Shown one piece after another: positions 1 to 8,604 of a DNA stretch of 64,000 nt. Location of the stretch: the NCBI RefSeq assembly GCF_001189915.1, contig NZ_LFLS01000007.1, forward strand, positions 124,001-188,000, in the 5' to 3' direction. Position numbers and translations under genes: made by a program. The notes beneath the pieces were generated by a model. It did no database searches. It was given only the letters and a program-made list of their open reading frames with translations, and was not told the DNA's origin. This DNA comes from Herbaspirillum autotrophicum (GTDB taxonomy: Bacteria > Pseudomonadota > Gammaproteobacteria > Burkholderiales > Burkholderiaceae_D). The number at the start of each line of letters is the position of its first letter. The stretch's first letter is position 1.

Positions 1-76
1 GACATGATCCTGCAGGCAGCCTGAGCTCAGCAACGCATCACGACCACACGATAAACCTTTACTTCGGGGCGCCATT

Positions 77-559
77 TTGACAGACGACAGACCATCCATT
101 ATCAACAAGACCGTACCGGATTTTTCGGCAGCCATGACCAGCGGCAAGACGTTCAGGCTGTCTGACTATCAAGGTAAAAATCTGGTGCTGTATTTTTATC
201 CCAAGGACAACACGCCCGGCTGTACCACCGAGGGTATCCAGTTCCGTGAACTGTACCCTCAGTTCCAGGCGGCCAATACCGAAATCTTCGGCATCAGCCG
301 TGACAGCCTGAAATCCCATGAAGGCTTCAAGGCCAAGCTGGACATGCCGTTCGAACTGATCTCGGACCCTGATGAAACGCAGTGCATCATGTTTGATGTC
401 ATGAAAATGAAGAACATGTACGGCAAGCAGGTACGCGGCGTCGAGCGCAGCACGTTTATCATTGACGGCGCCGGCACATTGGTGAAAGAATGGCGTGGAG
501 TGAAGGTGCCGGGACACGTGGATGACGTCTTGGCGTTTGTGAAAACCATTGCCGGGTAA
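77..559 (+). CDS. bcp: Bcp/AhpC-TSA family peroxiredoxin
   Basis: A 160-residue thiol peroxidase of the PrxQ/Bcp class, which reduces hydrogen peroxide and organic peroxides in the cytoplasm. The thioredoxin-like fold is recognisable from the strand LVLYFYPKDNTPGCTTEG. The peroxidatic cysteine is Cys49 in PGCT. Many Bcp proteins carry a resolving cysteine five residues later, but this one does not; the only other cysteine visible is Cys103. It may therefore work as a 1-Cys enzyme or resolve through Cys103 (inference). The start is TTG, with GGGG 7 nt upstream. The gene stands alone ahead of a strong terminator at 715-761. Confidence 0.9.
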   Translation: MTDDRPSIINKTVPDFSAAMTSGKTFRLSDYQGKNLVLYFYPKDNTPGCTTEGIQFRELYPQFQAANTEIFGISRDSLKSHEGFKAKLDMPFELISDPDETQCIMFDVMKMKNMYGKQVRGVERSTFIIDGAGTLVKEWRGVKVPGHVDDVLAFVKTIAG

Positions 560-942
560 TAACATCGCAACAGCAGCAAACAAGTTTCAGAACGTCTTGC
601 ACTGGCTGTGGCAAAATGGAGCGGCGTCTTACCCGCAGCCATTTTGCGGCAACCTGCCGAATTATGCGGTCAATTTATACAAGCCTTTGAATTCAAACAG
701 AAAATCGTTTTTTGAAAGCCGTTTATGGATTAGGTCACTGACCTTCCAAAACGGCTTTTTTACTTTGCGATTTAGCCCTCCCAACAAAACCCTGCTGCCG
801 CCGGCCACATTGCCGCATCGGCAACGTGAGTTGCAACAGGTTTTTCTTGGTGGCGGCCCCATGTTGTTTGCACCGCGGTACCTGATCGCTCTGACAAAGC
901 GGCATTTTTCCCGAGTTCTTTCCTTTTACTACCGAGGTTCTG
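560..942. other. Intergenic region, peroxiredoxin to phoH
   Basis: 383 bases with no convincing coding sequence. It holds a stem at 611-647 (GCAAAATGG pairing with CCATTTTGC, with an inner GCGG/CCGC pair), then the intrinsic terminator at 715-761, then the presumed promoter region of the PhoH gene. The PhoH ribosome site is GAGG, 5 nt before its ATG. The short open frames across the region have no ribosome site and no protein-like character. Confidence 0.6.
715..761 (+). terminator. Intrinsic terminator after peroxiredoxin
   Basis: A long hairpin. AAAGCCGTTT (715-724) pairs with AAACGGCTTT (749-758), TGGA (726-729) with TCCA (745-748), and AGGTC (732-736) with GACCT (740-744), leaving loop ACT. 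A run of six T follows the last G/C pairs. It lies about 155 bases after the peroxiredoxin stop, so the transcript would have a structured 3' region. Confidence 0.8.
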
Positions 943-2610
943 ATGCCCCTGCCCAAACTGCCAAGTAAACCAGCAGCCTTATTGGCTCCCAAAGATTATC
1001 CCAAGGCCGAACGCGGTAAAACTGTCAAACCCCATATCGCACTGGTAGAACCTGCGCCTGTGACGCCGGCAGCCAAGGCGCCGGCGGTTACCCAGCCGCG
1101 CGCCAAGATCAGCACCAAGAGCCCGGCGGAAAAACCGCGTGCCACGCCGAAAGTCACCGAGTCGCGCGTCAAGTCGACCACCAGCCGCACCGCCGACAAA
1201 CTGGGCGTATCCAAACTGTTCGTGCTGGATACCAATGTGCTGATGCATGACCCGACTTCCCTGTTCCGCTTCGAAGAGCATGACATCTATTTGCCGATGA
1301 TCACGCTGGAAGAATTGGACAACCACAAGAAAGGCATGTCCGAAGTCGCGCGCAATGCCCGCCAGATTTCGCGTTCGCTCGACGCGCTGGTCAGCGACAT
1401 CGCCGAAGATGCGATTGACCTCGGCATTCCGCTGTCGAAGCTCGGCAACAAGGATGCCAAGGGCCGTCTGTTCTTCCAGACCAAACTGCAAAATGCCAAG
1501 TTGCCGGACGGCCTGCCTGAAGGCAAGGCCGACAATCAGATTCTGGGCGTGGTACGCGCGCTGGATCAGCAGTATCCGGAGCGTCCGGTGGTGCTGGTGT
1601 CGAAAGACATCAACATGCGCCTCAAGGCCCGCGCCATCGGTCTGCCGGCGGAAGATTACTTCAACGATCACGTACTGGAAGATACCGACCTGCTGTATTC
1701 GGGCATCCAGCAATTGCCGGACGATTTCTGGAACAAGCACGGCAAGGGCATGGAATCGTGGCAGGAAAACAAGCACGGCACCAGCTATACCTATTACCGC
1801 GTGACCGGCCCGCACGTGCCGTCGATGCTGGTGAACCAGTTCGTCTTCATCGAGCCGAAGAATGGCGAAGCCGCCTTCTACGGCCAGGTCACGCAGATCA
1901 ACGGCAAGACTGCCGTGCTGCAGACCCTGCGTGATTACGGCCACGCCAAGAACAGCGTGTGGGGCATCACGGCGCGCAACCGCGAGCAGAATTTCGCGCT
2001 CAATCTGCTGATGAATCCGGAGTGTGATTTCGTCACGCTGCTGGGTCAGGCCGGCACCGGCAAAACACTGCTGGCACTGGCCGCCGGTCTGGCGCAGGTT
2101 CTGGAAAACAAGACCTACAACGAAATCATCGTCACCCGCGTCACGGTGCCGGTGGGCGAAGACATCGGCTTCCTGCCCGGCACCGAAGAAGAAAAGATGG
2201 GACCGTGGATGGGGGCCTTCGACGACAATCTGGAAGTCCTGAACAAGTCGGATGGCGATGCCGGCGAATGGGGTCGCGCGGCAACGCAAGACCTGATCCG
2301 TTCACGCATCAAGATCAAGTCGCTCAACTTCATGCGCGGCCGTACCTTCGTCAACAAGTTCCTGATCATCGACGAAGCGCAGAATCTGACGCCAAAGCAA
2401 ATCAAGACCCTGGTCACCCGTGCCGGCCCCGGCACCAAGATCATCTGTCTCGGCAATATCGCGCAGATCGATACGCCATATCTGACCGAAGGATCGAGCG
2501 GCCTGACTTACGTGGTTGACCGCTTCAAGGGTTGGTCGCACAGTGGTCACGTCACCCTCGCCAAGGGCGAGCGCTCACGTCTGGCGGATCATGCCAGCGA
2601 GGTGCTCTGA
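943..2610 (+). CDS. phoH: PIN-PhoH fusion ATPase
   Basis: A 555-residue cytoplasmic protein. Residues 1-90 form a Lys/Ala/Pro-rich tail. Residues 91-245 are a PIN nuclease-like domain with VLDTNVL (Asp96), LEEL and KADNQI (Asp197) as acidic metal ligands. Residues 340-555 are the PhoH P-loop ATPase, with Walker A GQAGTGKT at 368-375 and Walker B FLIIDEAQ at 473-480. Proteins of this PhoH2/YlaK layout are proposed RNA-acting helicase-nucleases; the exact role here is unknown. The ATG at 943 has GAGG at 5 nt. It is a single-gene unit ended by a strong terminator. Confidence 0.92.
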   Translation: MPLPKLPSKPAALLAPKDYPKAERGKTVKPHIALVEPAPVTPAAKAPAVTQPRAKISTKSPAEKPRATPKVTESRVKSTTSRTADKLGVSKLFVLDTNVLMHDPTSLFRFEEHDIYLPMITLEELDNHKKGMSEVARNARQISRSLDALVSDIAEDAIDLGIPLSKLGNKDAKGRLFFQTKLQNAKLPDGLPEGKADNQILGVVRALDQQYPERPVVLVSKDINMRLKARAIGLPAEDYFNDHVLEDTDLLYSGIQQLPDDFWNKHGKGMESWQENKHGTSYTYYRVTGPHVPSMLVNQFVFIEPKNGEAAFYGQVTQINGKTAVLQTLRDYGHAKNSVWGITARNREQNFALNLLMNPECDFVTLLGQAGTGKTLLALAAGLAQVLENKTYNEIIVTRVTVPVGEDIGFLPGTEEEKMGPWMGAFDDNLEVLNKSDGDAGEWGRAATQDLIRSRIKIKSLNFMRGRTFVNKFLIIDEAQNLTPKQIKTLVTRAGPGTKIICLGNIAQIDTPYLTEGSSGLTYVVDRFKGWSHSGHVTLAKGERSRLADHASEVL

Positions 2611-2629
2611 TCCCAGCAGGCAGACTCTC

Positions 2630-2674
2630 CGCAGTAAAGAAAAAGCCACCGCAAGGTGGCTTTTTCTTTGTCCG
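2630..2674 (+). repeat. Terminator-type direct repeat, copy 1
   Basis: A 45-base element identical to 8605-8650 except for one missing A in the loop. It consists of CGCAGT, the hairpin described in the terminator entry, and TTTGTCCG. The two copies are in direct orientation, about 5.9 kb apart, and flank the ABC transporter/amidohydrolase operon. Confidence 0.9.
2636..2669 (+). terminator. Intrinsic terminator of phoH
   Basis: AAGAAAAAGCCACC pairs with GGTGGCTTTTTCTTT around a GCAA tetraloop, giving a T-rich right arm and an A-rich left arm. It can act on either strand. It begins 25 bases after the PhoH stop. Confidence 0.88.
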
Positions 2675-2934
2675 TCACTTTCTGCCCGGGCGCCAAACCG
2701 TGGCGGACAACCACCGATTCGTCAGCGCAATTCATGCATATCAACATCATGATTTCGCATAAGGCATTAATCAGATTTGAATATCAAATATCGGTCTTTG
2801 ACCAAGTAAGTACGCGTTGTTTACCATCGTCAACACGATGGAAATGCGGCTCATATCTGTTTTAAGCATGCGTCATCAAACCCAAGTCGTTAAATTGAAT
2901 TTGGATCAAAAATTCCCAGGAAAGCAGCTTCGCC
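2675..2934. promoter_or_regulatory. Control region of the uptake/catabolic operon
   Basis: Non-coding. It contains two perfect inverted repeats: ATTTGA-ATA-TCAAAT at 2775-2789 and CCATCGT-CAAC-ACGATGG at 2824-2841. A TTGACC hexamer at 2798-2803 lies between them, but no good -10 follows at 17 bases. The repeats could be operator sites for an unlinked regulator. The first operon gene begins at 2935. No regulator gene lies next to the operon. Confidence 0.4.
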
Positions 2935-3783
2935 ATGTACGCAGCACTTAATCCCACCGCACCGACAACCGCGTCGTTTGATCCTGCTTCGGATCACGCC
3001 GCGACCAGGATTGTGCATGCAGACCAACAGCCGCAGGCATTGGTGAGTGCCCGCAACGTTTCCAAATTGTATGCGACCGCCACCGGGGTGAACTGGGCAC
3101 TGGATGACGTGAGTCTGGACATCGCGCCGGGCGAATTTGTCTGCGCGATTGGTGCCAGCGGCTGCGGCAAGACCACGCTGTTGAATATGCTCGCAGGATT
3201 TGTCGCGCCTTCGCAAGGCACACTGTCTTTCAATAATGCGCCATTACGTGCAGCAGGCCCCGACCGCGGCGTGGTGTTTCAAGAGTACGCCCTGTTCCCG
3301 TGGCTGACCGCCCGACGCAATGTTGAATTCGGGTTGCGCCTGAATGGCATGGACCGGAAAGCCAGACGCCTTGAAGCGGAGCGCTTGCTGGAACTGGTCG
3401 GACTCGCACGGGCGGCGGACAGCTATCCATTTGAATTGTCTGGCGGCATGCGTCAGCGCATTGCCGTGGCGCGTGCCTTGGCAACCAAACCAAAACTCTT
3501 GCTGATGGATGAACCGTTTGCCGCCATCGACGCGCTCACCCGCACGATGTTGCAAGAAGAGTTGATCAAGCTGTGGAAAGAACTCGGCATCAGTGTGTTC
3601 TTCATCACCCACAACATCGAAGAAGCGGTGTTTTTAGGTCAGCGCGTCGTGGTCATGAGTGCGCATCCGGGATGCATCAAGGAAATCGTCAAGGTCGATT
3701 TGCCGTATCCACGGCATCGTGAAGATCCGCAATTCGGCCGCTATTACGCACACATTTCCGAGGCGTTTGCCCATCATGCTTAA
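2935..3783 (+). CDS. ABC transporter ATPase, SsuB/TauB-like
   Basis: A 282-residue ATP-binding subunit of a nitrate/sulfonate/taurine-type importer. After a 35-residue tail come Walker A GASGCGKTT (near residue 67), a Q-loop in VFQEYALFPWL, the signature LSGGMRQRIAVARAL, Walker B LLLMDEPFAAID and the H-loop FITHNIEEA. It would drive import by the permease encoded next, whose ATG lies inside this gene's last codons (8-base overlap), implying translational coupling. The substrate cannot be read from the ATPase. Confidence 0.92.
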   Translation: MYAALNPTAPTTASFDPASDHAATRIVHADQQPQALVSARNVSKLYATATGVNWALDDVSLDIAPGEFVCAIGASGCGKTTLLNMLAGFVAPSQGTLSFNNAPLRAAGPDRGVVFQEYALFPWLTARRNVEFGLRLNGMDRKARRLEAERLLELVGLARAADSYPFELSGGMRQRIAVARALATKPKLLLMDEPFAAIDALTRTMLQEELIKLWKELGISVFFITHNIEEAVFLGQRVVVMSAHPGCIKEIVKVDLPYPRHREDPQFGRYYAHISEAFAHHA

Positions 3784-4618
3784 TGTCACGACAGCGGCTG
3801 AACGTACACGGCTCGAACAACATGTGCTGGCAGTGCGCCGCCAATCACAACATCAGGTACGACTGCGCAAACTGGTGCTGGGCGTGGTCGGCATGCTGGT
3901 GTTTTTGCTGACATGGGAAGTGGCGCCACGGGTGGTCGATGGCGTCAATATTCTGATGTTTCCACCACCGTCGGTGGTGGCCAAGACCTTCTGGTCGATG
4001 ACCGTCAGCGGCGAAATCTGGCCCCATATGCTGGCCAGCCTGTATCGCATCCTGATCGGCTTTGTGGTGGGCGCAAGCACCGGCGTGCTGGTCGGTGTGG
4101 TGACCGGCAGCAGTGCACTGGCGCGCTATGTCAGCGACCCGATATTGCACGGCTTGCGCGCGATTCCTGTCATCGCGATCGTGCCCTTGGCAATCGTCTG
4201 GCTGGGCCTGGGCGATATAGCGAAGATTGTCTTGATTGCCTGGGGCGTGTTTTTCCCGGTATGGGTCAACACCTTCATCGGGATTCGCAGCGTCTCCATT
4301 CTGTATCTGCGCTCCGCGACATCCATGGGAGCCAATGCACTGCAATTGATGTTTCTGGTCGCATTGCCGGCCGCACTGCCCTATGTCTTTGCAGGTTTGC
4401 GTCAGGCCACTTCGCTGGCATTTGTAGTGATGGTCGCCGCCGAGCTGGCGGGTGCCGAAACCGGATTGGGATTTCTGATTTCCTATTCACATCTGGTGTT
4501 TCGCATTGACATGATGTTTGTCGGATTGATTTATCTGGGCGCGCTGGGTTTTCTGTCGGATCAGTTTTTTGTTGCCATGCTGCATAAGTTCTTCCCTTGG
4601 TATCAGGAACGCCGGTAA
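3776..4618 (+). CDS. ABC transporter permease, SsuC/TauC-like
   Basis: A 280-residue inner-membrane permease of the SsuC/TauC family with about six hydrophobic segments, beginning with VLGVVGMLVFLLTWEV. The cytoplasmic EAA-like loop is around SATSMGANALQLMFLVALPAALP. An open frame extends upstream, but the ATG at 3776 is preferred because the protein then has normal family length and overlaps the ATPase stop by 8 bases. It pairs with the ATPase before it and the binding protein after it. Confidence 0.9.
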   Translation: MLNVTTAAERTRLEQHVLAVRRQSQHQVRLRKLVLGVVGMLVFLLTWEVAPRVVDGVNILMFPPPSVVAKTFWSMTVSGEIWPHMLASLYRILIGFVVGASTGVLVGVVTGSSALARYVSDPILHGLRAIPVIAIVPLAIVWLGLGDIAKIVLIAWGVFFPVWVNTFIGIRSVSILYLRSATSMGANALQLMFLVALPAALPYVFAGLRQATSLAFVVMVAAELAGAETGLGFLISYSHLVFRIDMMFVGLIYLGALGFLSDQFFVAMLHKFFPWYQERR

Positions 4619-4663
4619 GTGGATCACAGCTTATTAATTTAATTTATTTCGGGGAGTGGGAAT

Positions 4664-5674
4664 ATGGATCGTCGTCGTTTTCTGGCCGTGCAAGGTCTGG
4701 CAGCCGCAAGTCTGGTGGGTGGTTTGAGTTCACGTTTTGCTTTTGCGGCAGCCGGTACCGCGGTGACCATTGCTGAAAGTGAGGGACATAGCTGGGCCGT
4801 GCCGTTTGTCGCGGATGCCGAATCACTGTGGTCACGTCATGGCCTCAATGTCACCACCACCCACTTCACTTCCGGACGACTGACTGCGGAAGCGGTACTG
4901 GCAGGCAAGGCCGATTTTGCAACGACCACCGACAGCGTGGTGGCATTGGCGGCATTGCAAGGACACAAGCCGGTCGTGTTTGCGGAATTCGCCAATTCAT
5001 CGACGCAAATGCTGGTCGCCGCGCGCAAGGACAAAGGCGTACTGAAGCCGGCGGATCTGCGCGGCAAGCGCATCGGGACCTTCTTTGGCTCGGCCGGACA
5101 TTTTTATCTGAACCAGTATTTGAAGCTGCACGGCCTGACGCCAAAAGATGTATCGATCATCAATCTGCGCCCGCAAGACATGGTCACCGCGTTGGCCCAA
5201 GGCAGTATCGATGCCTTTAACTGGGACTGGTGGGCGGCAGATGCAGCCGCCAAACAAGAAGGCAAAGGCAATGTGCATGTACTGAGCACGGAAGGTATCG
5301 AGAAGGTATATACCAGCCACTTCCTGTTGATTACCAATGAAAAGACGGCCAAGGAAAAACCGGCGGCGTTGCAGGCCGCGATCCGGGCCCTGATCGATGC
5401 TGAAGGCGTGTTCAAGAAAGACTTCAACCGTGCAGTCGCCGTATTGGCAGAACGTACCAAGGGCACGCTCGAATCGTCACGCAACGGCCTCGAGCGCAAT
5501 CATACCGAGGTACAACTGGCGCCCCGTCTGATTACCGATCTGGTGGCCAACGGTGAATGGGCGATCAATGAAAAAATTGCCCAGGCACCTGCCGGCGACT
5601 TGCGTCAGTTATACGCAGGCTTGATTGATACATCGGCATTGAAAGCAGTCGATCCGGCGCGCGTCAAATCATGA
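4664..5674 (+). CDS. Tat-exported SsuA/NMT1-like binding protein
   Basis: A 336-residue periplasmic solute-binding protein of the SsuA/TauA/NMT1 superfamily. The N-terminus MDRRRFLAVQG fits a twin-arginine signal (Arg3-Arg4-x-Phe-Leu), with a likely cut after AFA near residue 28. The body has the family pattern of a binding lobe (TSGRLTAEAVLAGKADFATT), a second lobe (LRGKRIGTFFGSAGHFYL) and an aromatic-rich segment, FNWDWWAAD. Tat export suggests folding before export (inference). GGGGAG stands 6 nt before the ATG. The last four bases overlap the next gene. Confidence 0.88.
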   Translation: MDRRRFLAVQGLAAASLVGGLSSRFAFAAAGTAVTIAESEGHSWAVPFVADAESLWSRHGLNVTTTHFTSGRLTAEAVLAGKADFATTTDSVVALAALQGHKPVVFAEFANSSTQMLVAARKDKGVLKPADLRGKRIGTFFGSAGHFYLNQYLKLHGLTPKDVSIINLRPQDMVTALAQGSIDAFNWDWWAADAAAKQEGKGNVHVLSTEGIEKVYTSHFLLITNEKTAKEKPAALQAAIRALIDAEGVFKKDFNRAVAVLAERTKGTLESSRNGLERNHTEVQLAPRLITDLVANGEWAINEKIAQAPAGDLRQLYAGLIDTSALKAVDPARVKS

Positions 5675-7356
5675 GTCGTTCGTCAATCGGGTTGATACTG
5701 CACAATGCCAACATCATCACGATGAATGCGCAACAGCCTGCTGCTCAGGCAGTGGCTGTTGCCGGCGGCCATATTGTCGCCGTCGGTCGCGATGAGGACG
5801 TGCTACCGCTGGCCAATGATGCTACGCGCATTGTCAATCTGGGCGGGCAGACCGTCACGCCGGGCTTTATCGACGCCCATGCACACATGGAGCGCGAAGG
5901 CTTGAAAACGCTGCGGCCATCCTTGGCGCATGCGCGCACGATCAACGATGTGCTTGAGGTGGTGCGGCAAGAAGTCGCACGTCGTCCGCAAGGCGAATGG
6001 ATTATCACGATGCCCGTGGGCCAGCCGCCCTACTACTTCGGCGGCCCCGACAATCTGGTGGAAAAACGCATGCCGGATCGCTGGGAACTCGACGCGGTCG
6101 CCCCCGATCATCCGGTATACATCCCGGGGCTGTTTGGCAACTGGGGCGCGCCGCCGGGTTACAGCGCACTGAACTCGCTGGCACTGCAACACAATCACCT
6201 GCATCCGGATACCTGCCCTTGCTGCCAGGGGATCGACATCCAGCGCGCAGATAACGGTGAGCTGAACGGCATTATCGTCGAGACGAACAAACGACCGATG
6301 GTGGAGTTCGATGTGTTGTCGAAGGTCCCTGCATTTTCCTATGCCGACCGCATCGAAGGATTGCGCCGCTCCCTGAAAACCTATCATGCCTACGGCACTA
6401 CCAGTATTTATGAAGGCCATGGATCGGCCCCCGAAACACTCTCGGTGTATCGCAAGCTGTGGGAAGACGGTGAATTATCGATGCGCAGCCGCTTGTGCAT
6501 CAGCCCCACCTGGACCCGCGACAACGCTGACGTATTCTTGCGCGACAGTTATGCCTATGCGCGCGGCATTGGCCTCGGAGATGACTTCCTGCGCATTGGC
6601 GGCATCAATCTTGGGCTCGGGGGCGCTGCCGAATCTGCTGCGGCCTCACGCAACGCCTTGCCCAACACGGGCTGGGCCGGTTTTGTCGAGTGGCACAACT
6701 CGATTGACGATTACCGCTTTTATGCCACCGCAGCCGCCCGGCACAATATCCGCGTGCACAGCGTTGTCGATGATCGCCTGCCTGAGGTGCTGGATGTCTA
6801 CGAAGCGATTGACCGTCAGTATCCGCTGGCAGGACGTCGCTGGGTGGTGGAACATATCGGCAATGTCAGTCCTGAAGACATTGTGCGCCTGCGTCGCCTG
6901 GGCATATTCATCACCACCAATCCGCTGTACACCGTCTGGAAAAACGGCGCGCCCAAAGTCGATGCAGCGCATGGCGGAAACCGTTTCATGCCGTTAAAGA
7001 CATTGCTGGAAGAAGGTTTTCAGGTATCTGCCGGCAGCGACAATATTCCCGTGAATCCGTTTTATGCCGTGTGGACCAGTGTCGTGCGACAAGAGCGCAC
7101 TACCCAAAAGATCATTGGCGCAGAGCAGCGTTTGAGTCGTTTGCAAGCGCTCAGCCTGATTACCGCGCATGGCGCATGGTTAAGCTACGAAGAAGACCTC
7201 AAAGGGACGATTGCCGTCGGCAAGTTTGCCGACTTTGCGGTCCTGAGTGCCAATCCGTTAACGGTGGCGGATGATGCGTTGACAGACATTCATGCGCATC
7301 TGACCGTGGTGGGCGGCAAGGTCGTGCATGGCGAGCTTGCTTCATTTCCTGCGTGA
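5671..7356 (+). CDS. YtcJ-like metal-dependent amidohydrolase
   Basis: A 561-residue member of the amidohydrolase superfamily (YtcJ/NfdA-like). Metal and catalytic residues visible are His70 and His72 (GFIDAHAHME), His363 (RVHSVVDD), His395 (VVEHIGN) and Asp457 (SAGSDNIP). A CPCC cluster at residues 182-185 is unusual for the family. No signal peptide is present, so it should act in the cytoplasm on an imported amide, imide or ester-like compound; the substrate is unknown. ATGA overlap with the binding-protein gene shows operon membership. Confidence 0.88.
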   Translation: MSRSSIGLILHNANIITMNAQQPAAQAVAVAGGHIVAVGRDEDVLPLANDATRIVNLGGQTVTPGFIDAHAHMEREGLKTLRPSLAHARTINDVLEVVRQEVARRPQGEWIITMPVGQPPYYFGGPDNLVEKRMPDRWELDAVAPDHPVYIPGLFGNWGAPPGYSALNSLALQHNHLHPDTCPCCQGIDIQRADNGELNGIIVETNKRPMVEFDVLSKVPAFSYADRIEGLRRSLKTYHAYGTTSIYEGHGSAPETLSVYRKLWEDGELSMRSRLCISPTWTRDNADVFLRDSYAYARGIGLGDDFLRIGGINLGLGGAAESAAASRNALPNTGWAGFVEWHNSIDDYRFYATAAARHNIRVHSVVDDRLPEVLDVYEAIDRQYPLAGRRWVVEHIGNVSPEDIVRLRRLGIFITTNPLYTVWKNGAPKVDAAHGGNRFMPLKTLLEEGFQVSAGSDNIPVNPFYAVWTSVVRQERTTQKIIGAEQRLSRLQALSLITAHGAWLSYEEDLKGTIAVGKFADFAVLSANPLTVADDALTDIHAHLTVVGGKVVHGELASFPA

Positions 7357-7367
7357 CGGAGAAGAGT

Positions 7368-8591
7368 ATGTCGGATAAATATGTTCCTGTCGGTGAGCGA
7401 CATGTCTTTGACCACGATCTGGGCCCCTGGCATGACGCCGTCGAGGCATTGGCTGCCATTCTCGGCGAGACAGCCATTGCACGCGACAAAGCCGGCGGCA
7501 CAGCGTTGGCTGAACGCGGCGCGATACGTGACAGCGGCTTGCTGACCCTGCGCCTGCCGGATGCTGCCGGTGCCCCACGGGAGGCATGGCCACGCATTTT
7601 GCGCATTGTGCGACGTCTGGCTGCGGTGGACAGCTCGCTGGCGCATTTGCTGGCCTTCCAGCATTTGCAGGTGGAAACCCTGACGCTCTTTGGCACCCCG
7701 GCGCAGCAACAGCAGTTCTATGCGCTGACGCAACAAGGCTGGTTCTGGGGCAATGCCACCAACGACCGCGATATCCGGTTGAATCTGATCCAGGATGGCG
7801 GCCGTTACTATCTGGATGGCGAGCGGATGTTTTGTTCCGGTTCGGCCGACTCGGATGGTTTGATTATCAATGTTGCCCACCCGGCCTTGCCCGGCGCCCG
7901 CGTATTTATCGCATTGGCCACCAGGCAGCCCGGCATTGAGGTGGCAAATGACTGGGATGCCATCGGACAGCGTCAGACCGACAGCGGCACCGTGCGCTTC
8001 CATAAGGTATTGGTCGAAGAGCAGGCGTTTTTAGGATGGATTCCGGGCCAGCAACCATTGCAGCGTTCGCCCCGGCATTCATTGCGCGCCTGTCTGGCGC
8101 AATTGATCCTGGCAGAAATCTACCTCGGCAATACCGAAGGCGCCCTGGCGCATGCGCTGGACTACGTCGGCACCCGGCGTCGACCCTGGCCGTTACTGGG
8201 CGAGACGGATTTGCTCAATGACAGCGTATTGCAATTGCGCTTTGGTCAGTACTGGACCCAGTACCGTGGCGCGCGTGCCTTAACCGACCAGGCGGCAATT
8301 GCCTTGCAAGCCGCATGGGACAAGGGTGATGCATTGACAGCGCGGGAGCGCGGGCAACTGGCATTGCTGATTGCGGAGGCGCGCCTGGCCGCGGTGGAGG
8401 CGGGATTGACGATTACCAGCGGAATATTCGATCAGGCGGGTGCGAGCGCAACTTTATCGGCATTCGGACTTGACCGCTTCTGGCGCAATATTCGCGTGCA
8501 CAGCTTGCACGATCCGCTGGACAGCAAGCGTCAGGCCCTCGGTGCATGGCTGTTGAAAGATGAAATTCCGGCACCCTCCGGGTATAGCTGA
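7368..8591 (+). CDS. Acyl-CoA dehydrogenase-fold flavoprotein (SfnB/DszC-like)
   Basis: A 407-residue protein of the acyl-CoA dehydrogenase superfamily. It most resembles the branch containing SfnB and DszC, which are flavin-dependent monooxygenases or dehydrogenases acting on organosulfur and similar compounds. Supporting segments are WGNATNDRDIRLN (flavin/substrate region), GRYYLDGERMFCSGSADSDG and the helical C-terminal half. The ATG at 7368 is chosen over a GTG at 7353 because GGAGAAG precedes it at about 4 nt. It is the last gene of the operon, followed by a terminator. It probably acts with the amidohydrolase on one imported substrate (inference). Confidence 0.8.
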   Translation: MSDKYVPVGERHVFDHDLGPWHDAVEALAAILGETAIARDKAGGTALAERGAIRDSGLLTLRLPDAAGAPREAWPRILRIVRRLAAVDSSLAHLLAFQHLQVETLTLFGTPAQQQQFYALTQQGWFWGNATNDRDIRLNLIQDGGRYYLDGERMFCSGSADSDGLIINVAHPALPGARVFIALATRQPGIEVANDWDAIGQRQTDSGTVRFHKVLVEEQAFLGWIPGQQPLQRSPRHSLRACLAQLILAEIYLGNTEGALAHALDYVGTRRRPWPLLGETDLLNDSVLQLRFGQYWTQYRGARALTDQAAIALQAAWDKGDALTARERGQLALLIAEARLAAVEAGLTITSGIFDQAGASATLSAFGLDRFWRNIRVHSLHDPLDSKRQALGAWLLKDEIPAPSGYS

Positions 8592-8604
8592 AGTGAAGAC
8601 CGGG

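Noticed and set aside
1-24. Possible 3' end of a plus-strand gene (DMILQAA then TGA)
   Set aside because: Only seven codons are visible, which is too little to support a coding call.
2935-8591. Assignment of the ABC operon to taurine or alkanesulfonate use (tauABC/ssuABC)
   Set aside because: The transporter subunits are of that family, but neither TauD nor SsuD is present, and the amidohydrolase is foreign to those pathways. Substrate left open.
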